Of a DNA stretch of 64,000 nt, positions 8,746 to 20,300 are shown piece by piece. Made by a program: the position numbers and the translations under genes. Under the pieces are notes generated by a model. It was not told the DNA's origin. It made no database searches and was given only the letters and a program-made list of their open reading frames with translations. This DNA is from Ruminococcus flavefaciens 007c (GTDB lineage Bacteria; Bacillota; Clostridia; Oscillospirales; Ruminococcaceae). Within the stretch, counting starts at the first letter, position 1. Each line of letters opens with the position of its first letter. The stretch is taken from the NCBI RefSeq assembly GCF_000571935.1, contig NZ_ATAX01000022.1:1-64000 (forward strand), written 5' to 3'.

Positions 8746-10767
8746 ATGTCAATTTTAATCATCGGAGAAAAGCCGAATGTCGGAAAAGCAATCAGTACCG
8801 TAGTCGGTGCTGATAAGGTCCAGAAAGGATATATCGAGGGTAACGGCTACATTGTATCGTGGTGTGTCGGTCATTTGGTGGGGCTGAAGTTCCCGAATGA
8901 TTACGGTAACGGCTGGGACCAGAAGTGGAGCTTTTCGCAACTCCCTATGATTCCCGACAAGTGGCAGTTTACCGTGACTGATAAGACCAAAGGACAGTTC
9001 AATCTCCTGAAAAGCCTTATGAACAGAGCTGATGTATCAGAGATCATCTGTGCTACCGATGCTGACCGTGAGGGTGAATGTATTTTTCGCTATGTCTATA
9101 ATATGGCTCGGTGCAATAAACCCGTCAAGCGTTTATGGGTTTCTTCTCTTGAAGAGTCTGCTATCCGCACGGCTCTTAACAATATGAAGCCTATGTCCGC
9201 TTATGACTGCCTGTACAATGCAGGCTTCGCCAGGGCGAGAGCTGACTGGCTTGTAGGAATGAACGGTTCAAGACTGTTTTCCGTTCGATACGGCAGTAAG
9301 CTCAATATCGGCAGAGTTCAGACTCCTACCCTCGCAATGATCGTTCAGCGTGATGCCGAGGTAGACGGCTTTGTGAAACAGAAATATTATACCGCTGACC
9401 TGAACTGCGGTGACTTCATTCTTTCTTCTGCGAGAATAGATGATGAAGCTGTCGCTGATACGCTTGTTTCTGCTTGTAACAGCAAATCGGTCGTTATTTC
9501 ATCGGTCAAGTGTGAAGTCAAGACCGAAAAAGCACCGAAACTCTATGACCTGACTACGCTCCAAAGAGAAGCAAACAAGGCATTCGGCTATACTGCCCAG
9601 CAGACACTTGACTATACGCAGTCGCTCTATGAGGGCAAGCTCGTTACATATCCCCGTACCGACAGCCAGTACCTCAGCAATGATATGGCACAGACGGCTT
9701 TCGATGTGATCAGGCTCTGCGATAGTCGTTTCGGGTTTGGTATCTCCCATACTCCTGATATAAGCAAGATCATCAATAATGCTAAAGTATCAGGACATCA
9801 CGCCATTATCCCCACAAGCAAAATTGCTTCAACAGATGCCGCCTCCATACCGGCAGGGGAGAGAAATATTCTCACTCTTATCGCCACGAAACTTATCTGT
9901 GCAACAGCTCCAGCACACAAGTATGAGGCTATAAGGCTGACAGCTCTATGCAATGGTACTGAGTTTACAGCTTCGGGGCGCACGATTCTTGATATGGGGT
10001 GGAAACGCTATATCAAACAGACCGATAAGGATAAGCCTGACGAAAAGGCTCTGCCTGCGGTATCTGAGGGACAGGCTTTTATAGTATCTGCAAGCAAGAG
10101 TGAACACTTCACAAGTCCGCCGAAATCCTACACGGAAGATACGCTGTTATCGGCTATGGAACGTGCAGGAAACGATGAATATGATGAAGAAGCCGAAAAG
10201 AAAGGCTTAGGCACTCCTGCAACAAGAGCTGCCACTATTGAAGCTCTTGTCAAAAACGGATATGTGGAGCGTGACGGCAAAAAGCTCCGTTCTACGGATA
10301 AAGGCAGAGAGCTTATAACTGTTGTTCCCGATGAGGTGAAGTCGGCAAGACTTACGGCTGAATGGGAGTCGAGATTACAGCAGATAGAACACGGCTGTCT
10401 GCCTGAATCGGTGTTCATGTCAGGTATTCAACAGTTTGTGGTTCAGATGTGTGAAATGTACAGCCTTGTCGATAAGTCCGTTTCTCTTTCTGACGGTACT
10501 CACGATCCTGGCGGCAAATGTCCGAAATGCGGTTCTGACGTTATCAAGGGAAAGTTCGGATATTACTGCAAAGGCAAATGTGGTATGAATATAGCAAAGG
10601 TGTACGGAGTTCAGCTCTCAGATACTCAGATTAAGGGGCTTTTGGAGGGCAAATCAACGTCCTATACCACTAAGGGCAGAAAGACTATCGTTCGCCCTGA
10701 GTTTGCAGAGAATCCCTATAACGGAAAGATGTATTACCAATGGAAAACGGAGAGTGATAAGAAATGA
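8746..10767 (+). CDS. topB: DNA topoisomerase III (type IA)
   Basis: A 673-residue type IA topoisomerase that relaxes or decatenates DNA through a transient 5'-phosphotyrosine. The N-terminal Toprim domain has GEKPNVGKA and the metal-binding TDADREGE (about residues 104-111). The catalytic tyrosine is in TYPRTDSQYLS (about residue 304). A C-terminal zinc ribbon has CPKCG and later CKGKCG. It starts at ATG 8746 after AAAGGA, and the next gene overlaps its stop. Such topB genes accompany Tn1549-type conjugative elements and are thought to process transferred DNA. A truncated relative is in element B (40032-40304). Confidence 0.92.
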   Translation: MSILIIGEKPNVGKAISTVVGADKVQKGYIEGNGYIVSWCVGHLVGLKFPNDYGNGWDQKWSFSQLPMIPDKWQFTVTDKTKGQFNLLKSLMNRADVSEIICATDADREGECIFRYVYNMARCNKPVKRLWVSSLEESAIRTALNNMKPMSAYDCLYNAGFARARADWLVGMNGSRLFSVRYGSKLNIGRVQTPTLAMIVQRDAEVDGFVKQKYYTADLNCGDFILSSARIDDEAVADTLVSACNSKSVVISSVKCEVKTEKAPKLYDLTTLQREANKAFGYTAQQTLDYTQSLYEGKLVTYPRTDSQYLSNDMAQTAFDVIRLCDSRFGFGISHTPDISKIINNAKVSGHHAIIPTSKIASTDAASIPAGERNILTLIATKLICATAPAHKYEAIRLTALCNGTEFTASGRTILDMGWKRYIKQTDKDKPDEKALPAVSEGQAFIVSASKSEHFTSPPKSYTEDTLLSAMERAGNDEYDEEAEKKGLGTPATRAATIEALVKNGYVERDGKKLRSTDKGRELITVVPDEVKSARLTAEWESRLQQIEHGCLPESVFMSGIQQFVVQMCEMYSLVDKSVSLSDGTHDPGGKCPKCGSDVIKGKFGYYCKGKCGMNIAKVYGVQLSDTQIKGLLEGKSTSYTTKGRKTIVRPEFAENPYNGKMYYQWKTESDKK

Positions 10768-11045
10768 GTGATCCTAATTTTATAAGGATAGATGTTTCCG
10801 GTGGTTGGCTTGATCAGCTTATCAAGGAGATAGATAAAAACAGAGATTTTTCTATTTCCTGTGCAAATCAGGCAGACTTATCAGAGGAAGATCGCTATAA
10901 CTACAAATGTATGGCAGAGCGTGATGCGCGTGTAAAAGCAAAAGTTTCTAAATACACCGACAGCCAGGGCTACGCAAGACTATACAGAAGTGAATATCAG
11001 GATATTTTTCATATCCTGCTTGAAAACTCAGTTGCAAGAAAATAA
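10764..11045 (+). CDS. Hypothetical protein coupled to topB
   Basis: A 93-residue mixed-charge protein whose ATG overlaps the topB stop (ATGA). It is soluble, mostly helical, without membrane segment or cysteine motif. I do not recognise the family. The overlap makes it part of the topB operon. Confidence 0.6.
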   Translation: MSDPNFIRIDVSGGWLDQLIKEIDKNRDFSISCANQADLSEEDRYNYKCMAERDARVKAKVSKYTDSQGYARLYRSEYQDIFHILLENSVARK

Positions 11046-11065
11046 TGACAATGAGGTGATTAACA

Positions 11066-11578
11066 ATGACTAATAAACAGCTTGCGGAAGTCGCAAGAAT
11101 CCTCGGAGTATCTGAGGACAGTATTTCCGCTATGGACGATGAGATCAAGAACAGTATGACAGAAGTTTTTGAAACTACCGCCGTCAAGAACGATGAGGAC
11201 AAAAAGGCTGTCTTTGAAGCCCTTGATACCCTGTGGCAGAAAGGTTCGGTATATATCGGGCTTGATGAAGTCGCAAAGTCAACAGGCATCACTATTACTA
11301 CGCTCCGCAGTCTTGACTATGAAACTCAGCAGTCTATCGTCTATGAGTATATGATGGACAGCTCACAGACTGCACGTTTCTATGATCTTGTGAATAAGTC
11401 TCTCGGAGTTTCCGAGCTTTCCTATGTTGCAAAGCTGATCGGTGTTCCTGTGCGTGAGCTGAGGATGCTCCCTCGCCGTGTTCAGGAAAATATCTGCGGT
11501 GCATACGCAATGGAGTATGAAAAGGACAGCACCAATGCAGAGCTTATCGACAATATCAGGGAGATGATCTCCACATGA
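11066..11578 (+). CDS. Hypothetical helical-repeat protein
   Basis: A 170-residue protein after GAGGTGA. It contains three copies of a 30-residue helix-turn-helix-like unit: LAEVARILGVSEDSISAMD, LDEVAKSTGITITTLRSLD and LSYVAKLIGVPVRELRMLP. The next protein carries a fourth unit. The unit could bind nucleic acid or be purely structural. The following gene overlaps its stop by four bases. Confidence 0.6.
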   Translation: MTNKQLAEVARILGVSEDSISAMDDEIKNSMTEVFETTAVKNDEDKKAVFEALDTLWQKGSVYIGLDEVAKSTGITITTLRSLDYETQQSIVYEYMMDSSQTARFYDLVNKSLGVSELSYVAKLIGVPVRELRMLPRRVQENICGAYAMEYEKDSTNAELIDNIREMIST

Positions 11579-12303
11579 CAGATTTCCCATATATCAGCGG
11601 TGTCGATGTCGGCACTATAAGCAACAAGGAGTTTGCAAGATTTGAGACAACGAAAGCAAGCGACATTGTTATTGCCCTCGATAAAAGCGGTATTCCTTTT
11701 TCAGCTCGATTCGGTGACAGCGAGATAGTGCTTACCTATGACGGCAGATACAAAGAAGAAGTCGAAGAAATCATCGCAAAGGTTTCATCAGGAGACTATG
11801 AAGCTCTCCTGCGTGAAATCAGAGAGAAAAAGGACGATAACGGCTATCTGATACTTCTTTCTGAGGTGGCAGATGTGCTGAATACTCCTGTCGGTACGCT
11901 GAAAGCAAGACCTGTGGATTTGCAGGAAATGCTTTGCAAGACGTATGTTGACTTTTGGCTGTGCGACACCTATACGATACAGCGAGAGCTTGACCGTATT
12001 CTCACGGTAAACGTAAGAACCTTATCAGATATGCAGGAACATGAACGCAGGGACTATCAGGCAAACAATACTCCCGAAAAGCGTGAAAAGGTGGAACTTG
12101 ACGATGCCGCTCATCAGATGAGCGTTATCAGAAATGCTGAGGATCATCGTATGAAGGCAGAACAAATGGCAAATGAAACCGCCAGAACCGCATACATCAC
12201 AAGAGAAATGAGAAGAAAAAACGCTGAGGAGCTTCGCCGTAAACAGGCAGAAAGCAAGCGTATTCCCCAGCGTGATGAAAGAGAAAGGACTAAAAGACCA
12301 TGA
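11575..12303 (+). CDS. Hypothetical protein with shared element-specific domains
   Basis: 242 residues. Residues 15-75 (FARFETTKASDIVIALDKSG, then IPFSARFGDSEIVLTY) match a roughly 65-residue domain that recurs in the next large protein and in the giant primase-helicase. Residues 100-140 hold the helical unit of the preceding protein. The C-terminus is a basic, Arg/Glu-rich helix. Start and stop overlap both neighbours by four bases, showing a tightly coupled operon. Function unknown. Confidence 0.55.
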   Translation: MTDFPYISGVDVGTISNKEFARFETTKASDIVIALDKSGIPFSARFGDSEIVLTYDGRYKEEVEEIIAKVSSGDYEALLREIREKKDDNGYLILLSEVADVLNTPVGTLKARPVDLQEMLCKTYVDFWLCDTYTIQRELDRILTVNVRTLSDMQEHERRDYQANNTPEKREKVELDDAAHQMSVIRNAEDHRMKAEQMANETARTAYITREMRRKNAEELRRKQAESKRIPQRDERERTKRP

Positions 12304-12383
12304 AGAAGTTTATTATCATTACCTCCGCTGCCGTAGCAGCAATCACAACCGCAGTTGTAGTTATCATCAAGCGTAGAAAGTGA
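12300..12383 (+). CDS. 27-residue single-helix membrane peptide
   Basis: The ATG at 12300 overlaps the upstream stop as ATGA. The peptide is MKK, then 20 hydrophobic Ile/Ala/Thr/Val residues, then KRRK, which is a classic one-pass membrane topology. A start for the following gene lies 11 bases downstream after GAGGTATAG. It is short, but the exact coupling and topology argue that it is real. Confidence 0.55.
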   Translation: MKKFIIITSAAVAAITTAVVVIIKRRK

Positions 12384-12393
12384 GGTATAGCCT

Positions 12394-14376
12394 ATGCCCG
12401 TACAGGATAATGAGGATACCCGCAAGACCTCCGAACCCGTTGCCGATGCTGAGGAGGAACTGAGAAAACAGCAGACAGCGAAACAGGAACATCAGCAGGA
12501 CGAGACCAGCGTTCAGAAGTCGGGAAAACTTCTTCCTTTTCTGAACGCTAAGGCTGAACGTCATCAGAGCCGTATTGATACGATCGACGGCAAGATTGCA
12601 ACCAATCAGGATAAGATAGCAAAGCATCAGGCGGCTATCGACAGGCTTTCCGATAAAGCAGACAGGCTTGAGGATAAGAACCGTATGCTTGAAGCAACAC
12701 TCGGTAATATTCCTCTCGTCCGAAAGTTTATCGAAAGCAATGAACGAAAGATAGCGGATATTCGTGATAACAAGATTCCGAACCGAACTCAGAAACTCGT
12801 GAACTGTGAGGATAAGATTAGTCAGCTATCTGCAAAGCGTGACCGTATCGAACACAAATTTAACCGTGTCATAGCCCTTAATGATGCAATAAAGAGCTTT
12901 TCTATCGGCTTCAACAAGGAGCGTCGTGAAGCATTTGCCGATGCCATGAACAGGCTTGGCAAAGCAAACGAAGAATGCCTTACCGACAAAAGGGACGCAC
13001 TTGTATCACAGAAGAATAATCTGATGGCTGAATATAACAGATCTGATACAAGTATGTCGGACAAGTTCAGTATTCAGAACAAGATAAATGCTCTGAGCAA
13101 GCGTATTACGCAGTTGGATATGAAGATAACCGAACTTACAAGGTCTTCACATTATTTCAGTGAACGCACTAACGATGAGCTTGATGCTGCCATGAAGCTG
13201 ACAAGTGATAAGCTCGGTGAAATGGTCGATAACGGAACTGTTTCAACGCCTGAACTGTCGGAACAGACTATCACGGCCGCCCACAAGGTCGAAACGCTTG
13301 ATAAGTCTCAGGTCGCATCACTTGCCGATCAGCTCGGTATTCAGCCACTTGCAAATGCAGAAATGCAGATGGAAGATGATTATAACATGATCGACGGTAT
13401 CATCAACAACGGCTCAAAGACTGATAAAGACAATGCAAAGACAGAGCTTACCGATGCTATCAGAAATATGGAGAGCCTTGCGGATAATCCTTTTGTTTCA
13501 GATGAAGTTCGTGCTTCGGCTGCCGAGGAACTTGTAAAGATGAAGAAACAGCTTGAAATGCTCGATGTTTCTGATGAAGTCAAAGCCGATAACTGGCTGT
13601 CAGCTATGATTGAGAACGGTGATGCTGTCCTTACCGATGACGGCGGTTTCAGGATCAATTCTGCTTACTACAATGAACTGCCGAGAAATGAACGTCATTT
13701 TGAAACAATGACAGAAGCTCAGGCTGCTGAGGTCATGTCTGCCCTTACAATGGCAGGAGTTGCGTATTCTGCCGCCACTAAGGGCGAAGATAATGTTAGC
13801 TTAGTTGTATCAAAGAACGATGTTTCCGTTCTGAATGATGTGATGTATTCCGCTATCGGAAAAATCGCACATACTGAGGCTGTTAAGGAGAACGCTGAAA
13901 AAGGCGGCAAAAACGGCAGGTTTCAGACAGTGAATCCTGAATACTATGCTTCACTTTCATATAAACAGCGTTTCACACGTTTTGAACCGAGAAAAACTGC
14001 CCATAGCATTGCTACGGAGCTTGTTAAGCAAAAGATCCCGTATTCCGCAGTTGTCTGCAAGAATGGCGAGGTAGCACTTACTGTATCACAGGATAACTCC
14101 GAAGCATACAAGCAGATTGAAAGTGCTGTCAAGGGTGAAAGAGCCGTAGAGTTCGTAAATTCTGACTCTTCAAAGGTTCTCCCCGAACAGGAGCGTGTCA
14201 ATCAGCAAACGGAAAAAGTGCAGACTCATAAGAAGTCTGCTGTTTCAAAGAAAGACGGCGGAAAGGCTTTTATATCCCGCAGTTTGATGCGAAAAGAAGC
14301 TCAGAGAGTGAAGCATCAAAAGAGTTCACCCGAAAAACCTCAGACAAGAAAGAGAGATAATCAGGGGTTAGAGTAA
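12394..14376 (+). CDS. Long coiled-coil protein with repeat domains
   Basis: 660 residues. Residues 1-50 are low-complexity; residues 50-300 are long coiled coils. Residues 425-500 and 515-590 are two copies of the element-specific roughly 65-residue domain (for example KTAHSIATELVKQKIPYSAV). The tail SLMRKEAQRVKHQK, ending NQGLE, nearly repeats the tail of the giant protein (KMRKEAKRVAMQK, ending HQGLE), suggesting a shared sorting or transfer signal. Its stop abuts the giant gene's ATG (TAAATG). Confidence 0.6.
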   Translation: MPVQDNEDTRKTSEPVADAEEELRKQQTAKQEHQQDETSVQKSGKLLPFLNAKAERHQSRIDTIDGKIATNQDKIAKHQAAIDRLSDKADRLEDKNRMLEATLGNIPLVRKFIESNERKIADIRDNKIPNRTQKLVNCEDKISQLSAKRDRIEHKFNRVIALNDAIKSFSIGFNKERREAFADAMNRLGKANEECLTDKRDALVSQKNNLMAEYNRSDTSMSDKFSIQNKINALSKRITQLDMKITELTRSSHYFSERTNDELDAAMKLTSDKLGEMVDNGTVSTPELSEQTITAAHKVETLDKSQVASLADQLGIQPLANAEMQMEDDYNMIDGIINNGSKTDKDNAKTELTDAIRNMESLADNPFVSDEVRASAAEELVKMKKQLEMLDVSDEVKADNWLSAMIENGDAVLTDDGGFRINSAYYNELPRNERHFETMTEAQAAEVMSALTMAGVAYSAATKGEDNVSLVVSKNDVSVLNDVMYSAIGKIAHTEAVKENAEKGGKNGRFQTVNPEYYASLSYKQRFTRFEPRKTAHSIATELVKQKIPYSAVVCKNGEVALTVSQDNSEAYKQIESAVKGERAVEFVNSDSSKVLPEQERVNQQTEKVQTHKKSAVSKKDGGKAFISRSLMRKEAQRVKHQKSSPEKPQTRKRDNQGLE

Positions 14377-17300
14377 ATGAAGATAACAGAAGAACAAAAA
14401 GAAAGGGCTAATTGCGTCAATCTTCCGCAGTTCCTTATGGCACACGGTTTTGATCTGAAGCGTGTCGGCAAGGAATACGTTTGGAAAGAACATGACAGCC
14501 TTCATATCAGGGATAACGGTCCGGGTGAACGTGGTCAGTGGTTCAGGTTCAGTGAACACAAAGGCGGCGATAATATCGGCTTTCTCCGTGAATACATGGG
14601 TATGAGCTTTGTTGATGCCGTTGAAGCACTCACGGGTGAACACATTGACCGCACCTATACCTCTTCCCATTCATACGAACATAAACCTCAGACAGTATCG
14701 GCAAGGGAGCTTTCCCTTGCCGAAGCTGATAATTGCAGGCGTGTGTTTGCGTATCTATGCAAGACCAGAGGGCTTGACTATGATATGCTTTCCGCACTTG
14801 TAAAACAGGGCGTTATCTCTCAGGAAGAAAAGACAGGCAATGTACTTTTCAAATACTATGACGATAAAGGAAAAGTCATCGGTGCTGAAAAGGTCGGCAC
14901 TTCTACTGAGCATAAATTCAAGGGCATCATGACAGGTTCGGCAGGCGGTCACGGCTTTGAGGTTGTCCGCGGCACAGGAGAAAAGGCTTTTTTCTTTGAG
15001 AGTGCGATAGATATGCTCTCCTATCTGCAAATGCACGATAAGGAGCTGACAGATTGCAGGCTTGTTTCCATGATGGGCGTAAAGCCGAACATCGTGCTTG
15101 ATACAATGCTCCGTCATAATATCCAGCCCGAAAATGTATTCCTTTGCTCCGATAATGATACCGCAGGCAATGATTTTGCCCGAAGGCTCATGGAGCAGTA
15201 TCCCGATATGAAGCGTATCTCAACCCCCGATACATATAAAGACTGGAATGATATGCTTCGGGGCATACCAAAAGCTGTAGAACATGAGACTGATATAAAG
15301 GAGGCAGACAACAAGAATATGCTGTATTACGGCAACGAAATGTGGAACAAGGCAACAGAAAACAGAGATAAAAGCCTTGTCACCGTAAGTATCAACGATT
15401 ACCCTAAGCTGCAGGAACAGCTTGAAAATGCAGGCATCAACTATTACGGCTATGCCCGTGATAATTCCGTCGTTATGGCGATCAATGATAAGGATATAGA
15501 ATGGTTTAAGCGTATTGCAGACACTCCCGATCTTGAACCATATAAATCGGGAAAGCCTTATTCTCCACCTGAAAAGAATATCATCGGTAATGCCGAGTAC
15601 AGATATATCCCGAACAAGGAGTATCTGTCCGCTGACCGTGACCTTATTCTCAAAATGGCTGAGATCATGGATAAGCAAGGCATTCAGTTTTCGGGCAGAC
15701 TTTATCCGTCCGGCAAAGGTACGCTTACAGTTTCTCACGCTGACCTTTATACCGTCCGCAATATCAGGGACTCTGTTGTAAATATGCGTAAGCAGTTCGC
15801 AAGCCCCGAACACGGCGAGCCAGTGGGCAATCGTGAGTATCGTGCAAACCGTGATACCCATTATTATATGTCAAAGCTCACTCCTGAGCAGTTCAAGGAA
15901 GTCAAGCCTTTCCTTGAAACAAGTGTGAATTATCATGCTGTTGCCCGTGACGGTAAGGTTGCTTTTGCAGTCGATAAGGAAAACGCTCCTGCTTTTCACA
16001 GAGCATTGGAGAACGCTGTCCGTGAAACAAATATGCTCCGCAGTATGGCTGACCTCGGTCTGACAATGGAGCAGAATGTGGCTCTTTCTCCTGTTGTTCA
16101 TCGCCTTGCGGTTGAAGATATGAAACTTAACCTTGCTGATTTCTTCGACAAGCGTTATGACGATGCTCAGTTCGGTGAGATGCTATCCCTTGTCAACGCA
16201 TATATCGCTCAGGCTCCGGCTGAACGATACGGCGAAAACAGTAAGCTCACCGATATGCTTGAAGCAAAGAGCAATTTCGACCGCAGTATCGAGCTTTCAG
16301 ACTTCTTTTCTCTGCACGATTTCTCTGATGAACAGCGAGCTGCGATAACAGCTATGTTTGTCGGTGACGTTACAAGAGGACAGATCGACAGCATTGACGA
16401 GACTTTCACGGCTGAGGATATTCAGGCATACGATGAAATTCTGCATAATGCTTTGCAGGAATCCGATGTTGCCGACTTCCTGACTGCCCATAAGCAGGCT
16501 GTTATCGACAGAGAGAACGCAAACAGAGTTCCTACTGAGGAAGAAGTGCTGTTCCCGAAGGCTGACCTTGCAAAATTCATTGCAGAGCGCACTCCGTCCT
16601 CCGATGAATGGGAGGATATGGCGTATCCGCTGTTTGAACGTGGGTATCTTGATAATCACAAGCCTAATGACAGGGCCGCTTTCGGTTATCACATGAGTGA
16701 ACCTGAGTTCTATGACCTCGCCCAGCGTTATCATCAGGGTGATGATATTCGCCGTGATCTCGCTCTCGGTCTTTTAGAGGACGGCAATTCATCTGATATT
16801 GAATTCGTCTTTGAACAGGGCGTAATGTCTGACCGTACCTATTATTATGCTGAAAACCTCCGTCACTCCCTGCATTTGGAGAGGACTGAGGACGGATATA
16901 ACTGCTCATTCGGCGGTATGGAGCGTTTTGTTTCTTTTGAGGAGATCGGACAGGCTTTCATTGACCGTATCCATGAGGAATTTGACGATCTTGCATTTTG
17001 GTGGGTGCGTGATGATTTATATGAAGCTATTCCCGATATTACCGATGAAAAGATAACTGACCTTATTACCGCTTTTGACGGCGCAGCTATGCACGGTTGG
17101 GAAAACGGCGATAATCAGCCGAAACTTAATCGTATCAAGAAGGCTCTCCATGACATTCTCGGTGATGAAGTGCAGACCGAACAGGTATTTGCAATCATCG
17201 CAAAGGAAAAGTATCATGTGAGCTTTGAAGCTGAACAGCCCGAAAAACAGCCTGACAACCTGATATTCCATTTTGGTAAGGGTGACGGTGATAAATGGGT

Positions 17301-20300
17301 AAGCGAAAGTGACATCGTTCACGATTTCGCCCAGGCTCACCCCGATTGCAGTTTTGCTCTCGGTAATGCTGTTATGGAGTATCTTGATGATAAACAGCAC
17401 TCTGAGCGTAACATCGAGGAGCTTCATGCAGGTTGGTATAAAAAGACCGATTTCAGCATAACTGCGGTTATTGACGGCGAGGAGTTCAACTATGACGGTC
17501 GCTTTGATATTGGTGACGGCAAAGGAACGGGCGGAGGTTCGCTGATTGACCATATCCGCACCTATAACGAGGGTATTCTCGGATATACGCAGTACCCATT
17601 CAATCAGCCGGAATATAAGGAAAGAGCGCAGAGAATGCTTGACATTTTCATTCCTTTCCTTGAAGCACATTCTGAGCTGACTGCGGAAGAACAGCGTATC
17701 TTTGAGGATTTCAAGGAACAGAACCCTATCCGCACTCTTGATGATACAGAAAAGACTCCGGCTAAGTATCATATCTATCAGCTTCCTGACGGGGATAAGT
17801 ATCACGGTATCCGCTTTGAGAGTATGGAACAGCTCAAGCGTGACGGTGTACAGCTAAATCTTGAAGATTATCAGCTTGTATATGAAGATACAGTTGATGA
17901 TTTCAAGGGAAATGATACGCTTGAATCCCTGTTCACTAAGTTCAATATTGATCACCCCGAAGATTTCAGCGGTCACTCCCTCTCCGTTTCTGATGTTATC
18001 GTCATTTCCATTGACGGAAAGGATACAGCGTATTTCTGTGACAGCTATGGTTTTGTGGAAATGCCTGAGTTTTTTCTTGAAAAAGAGCTTGTTCAGGAGA
18101 AGTCTGAAACCGCAAAGGTGTCCGATCTTGCTGTCGGTGACGTTATCATGTATGACGGCGCTCGCCGTGAAGTCGAGAAGATCAGCGACAAGAGTATTTC
18201 CCTGAAAGACCTTGATGCTCCCGATTATGGCGGTATTCTTCTCAGCACTTCCGATGTACTTGCCTATGACGGCTGGCAGCAGGATATGGAGGAAAAGGGC
18301 TTTGAAATTCTTTCAAAAGCCAGCCAGACAGCAGAAATAGAAAATCAAGAAAAAGTAGAAATGTCTCCGCTTGAAAAAGCCAAGAACCTTATCAATGATT
18401 TCTGTGTTGGCGAATATAATGACGAAGCCGATTTCTCCGATCTTCATAATATTGGACTTGCCTATACTACCCTCACCGATGATGAACTTCCTGTTCAGGT
18501 TTCGGCTGACCTTGTGGATTACAGGATCACTCACGAATTTGACGGCGAGGTATTCGATACAGAGCAGTATGACAGCATTGAAGATATGATTGAGAACGGT
18601 CTGACAGGACTGGATTTCTCTGACCTTGTTTCCGTTCCTGATGAAGTAATTGACCGTCATACTGCAAAGGAAGAACAGCCTGTCACACTTATGAGCGATG
18701 CTTCTGAGGTTGAGGATATTCCTTCTCCTGCCGATGATGTTCAGGCAATCACTCTGAAATACAAAGGCGATGCTGAAAGTCTCGCTGAAATCAAGGACAA
18801 GGCACTTTCCCTCGGAGCTACTGTACTTATTGATAATGCCGAGGGTGTTATCACAGTTGATACCTATGATAATCACAAGTCAGAGCTTGATAGCCTTGCC
18901 TATACGCTTGGGCTTCTGACCATTACCGAATACACATCTGCTATTGATAAGCCGTTATTTACCGATGATGATGTTATTGCAGACATTCAGCGTGACGAAA
19001 ACGCTGACGTTCCGTTTTGGGAGATGCCAGAAGTTCATGGCGAACAGCTCACGTTGTTCGGTGATCCTGAGCCTATACAGCAGAGGAAAACTAAAAAGCC
19101 AAAGTCCGAATTTGCACCAGGTCCGATTGTAGACGGTGTGCAAGTTTATGTTGCCCTTGCAGCGGAAATAGAACGCGGCACAGGTTTTGTTCACGGAAAG
19201 TTCCGGGTACAGGATTTTTATGAAAAAAGTCGTTCTCAGCCAAATCACCCTACAACACAGGAACTGGCTGATTTTCTGAAAAAAGAATATGGTACTGGTG
19301 GGCACAGCGGTGAAGGTAACATTTCTCTTGTGGACTATAACAGCAAAGGAATAACTTTCACTTTTGAAAATGGAGAAAAGTTTCGTCATAGCTGGTACAA
19401 TGTTGCTGCTATGGTTGAACAGCATCTCAGAGATAACGCCTATCTTTCTATAAATGAAAAAGAAATGTGGCAGGAAATAAAAGCAGAAAGAGCCGCAGAG
19501 GAAAACCCTGAGCCGTACAAGATAGAGATCGGTGACCGATTTCGCCACAAGGCTACTGGCGTGGTTTCGGAAGTTATTTCGCTGACAGGTGCATTACCGT
19601 ATTATGAAAACGAATGTACCGTAAAGAGATTAAGCGGAGCTTTTGAGATCACTGAAAATCTCAGTAATGATTATCTGCTCAACAGCGGACTGTTTGAATA
19701 CATCGGAAAGGCTGAACCCGAAAAGGAACAGCCTGCACCTGAAAAACCTGATATTACAGAAGAAACTAAGGTGTCAGGCAAAACAAAGACAGAGTCAGGA
19801 GAAATTAAGACATCTGATACGCTGCCTGTTGTAAAGAACCTCTCTCAGCTCAGAAAAACCATCAAACCAGGTATGATGTTTGAGATAACCGATCATCTCC
19901 GTCCTGAATGTATCGGAGAACGCCGTATTGTTACGGGTGTCAACTCCGTTGATTTCACTTCCAGAACGCTTGATGAAAACGGTGAACCTACTGGCAAAGA
20001 TCGTCACATGGATTTCGATAAGGCGAAGAACTGGAGCTTTGACGGAGCTGAGATGACATCACGGCTCGATAACGGTGATATGCTCATGAGTTTTCACTTC
20101 ATTGACAGCTTGGAGCGTGAACAGCACGAAGCCGAAGTTCAGGCGGATATTGCAGAACCTTCTGTCTCAACAGCGAATGCTTCTCCTATGGAAAAAGCCC
20201 CTGCGGTTGAAACCGACAAGGGCGATCATTTCACTATTACTGATGATAACCTCGGTGACGGCGGAGCAAAGACAAAGTTTAGAGCAAATGTTGAGGCTAT

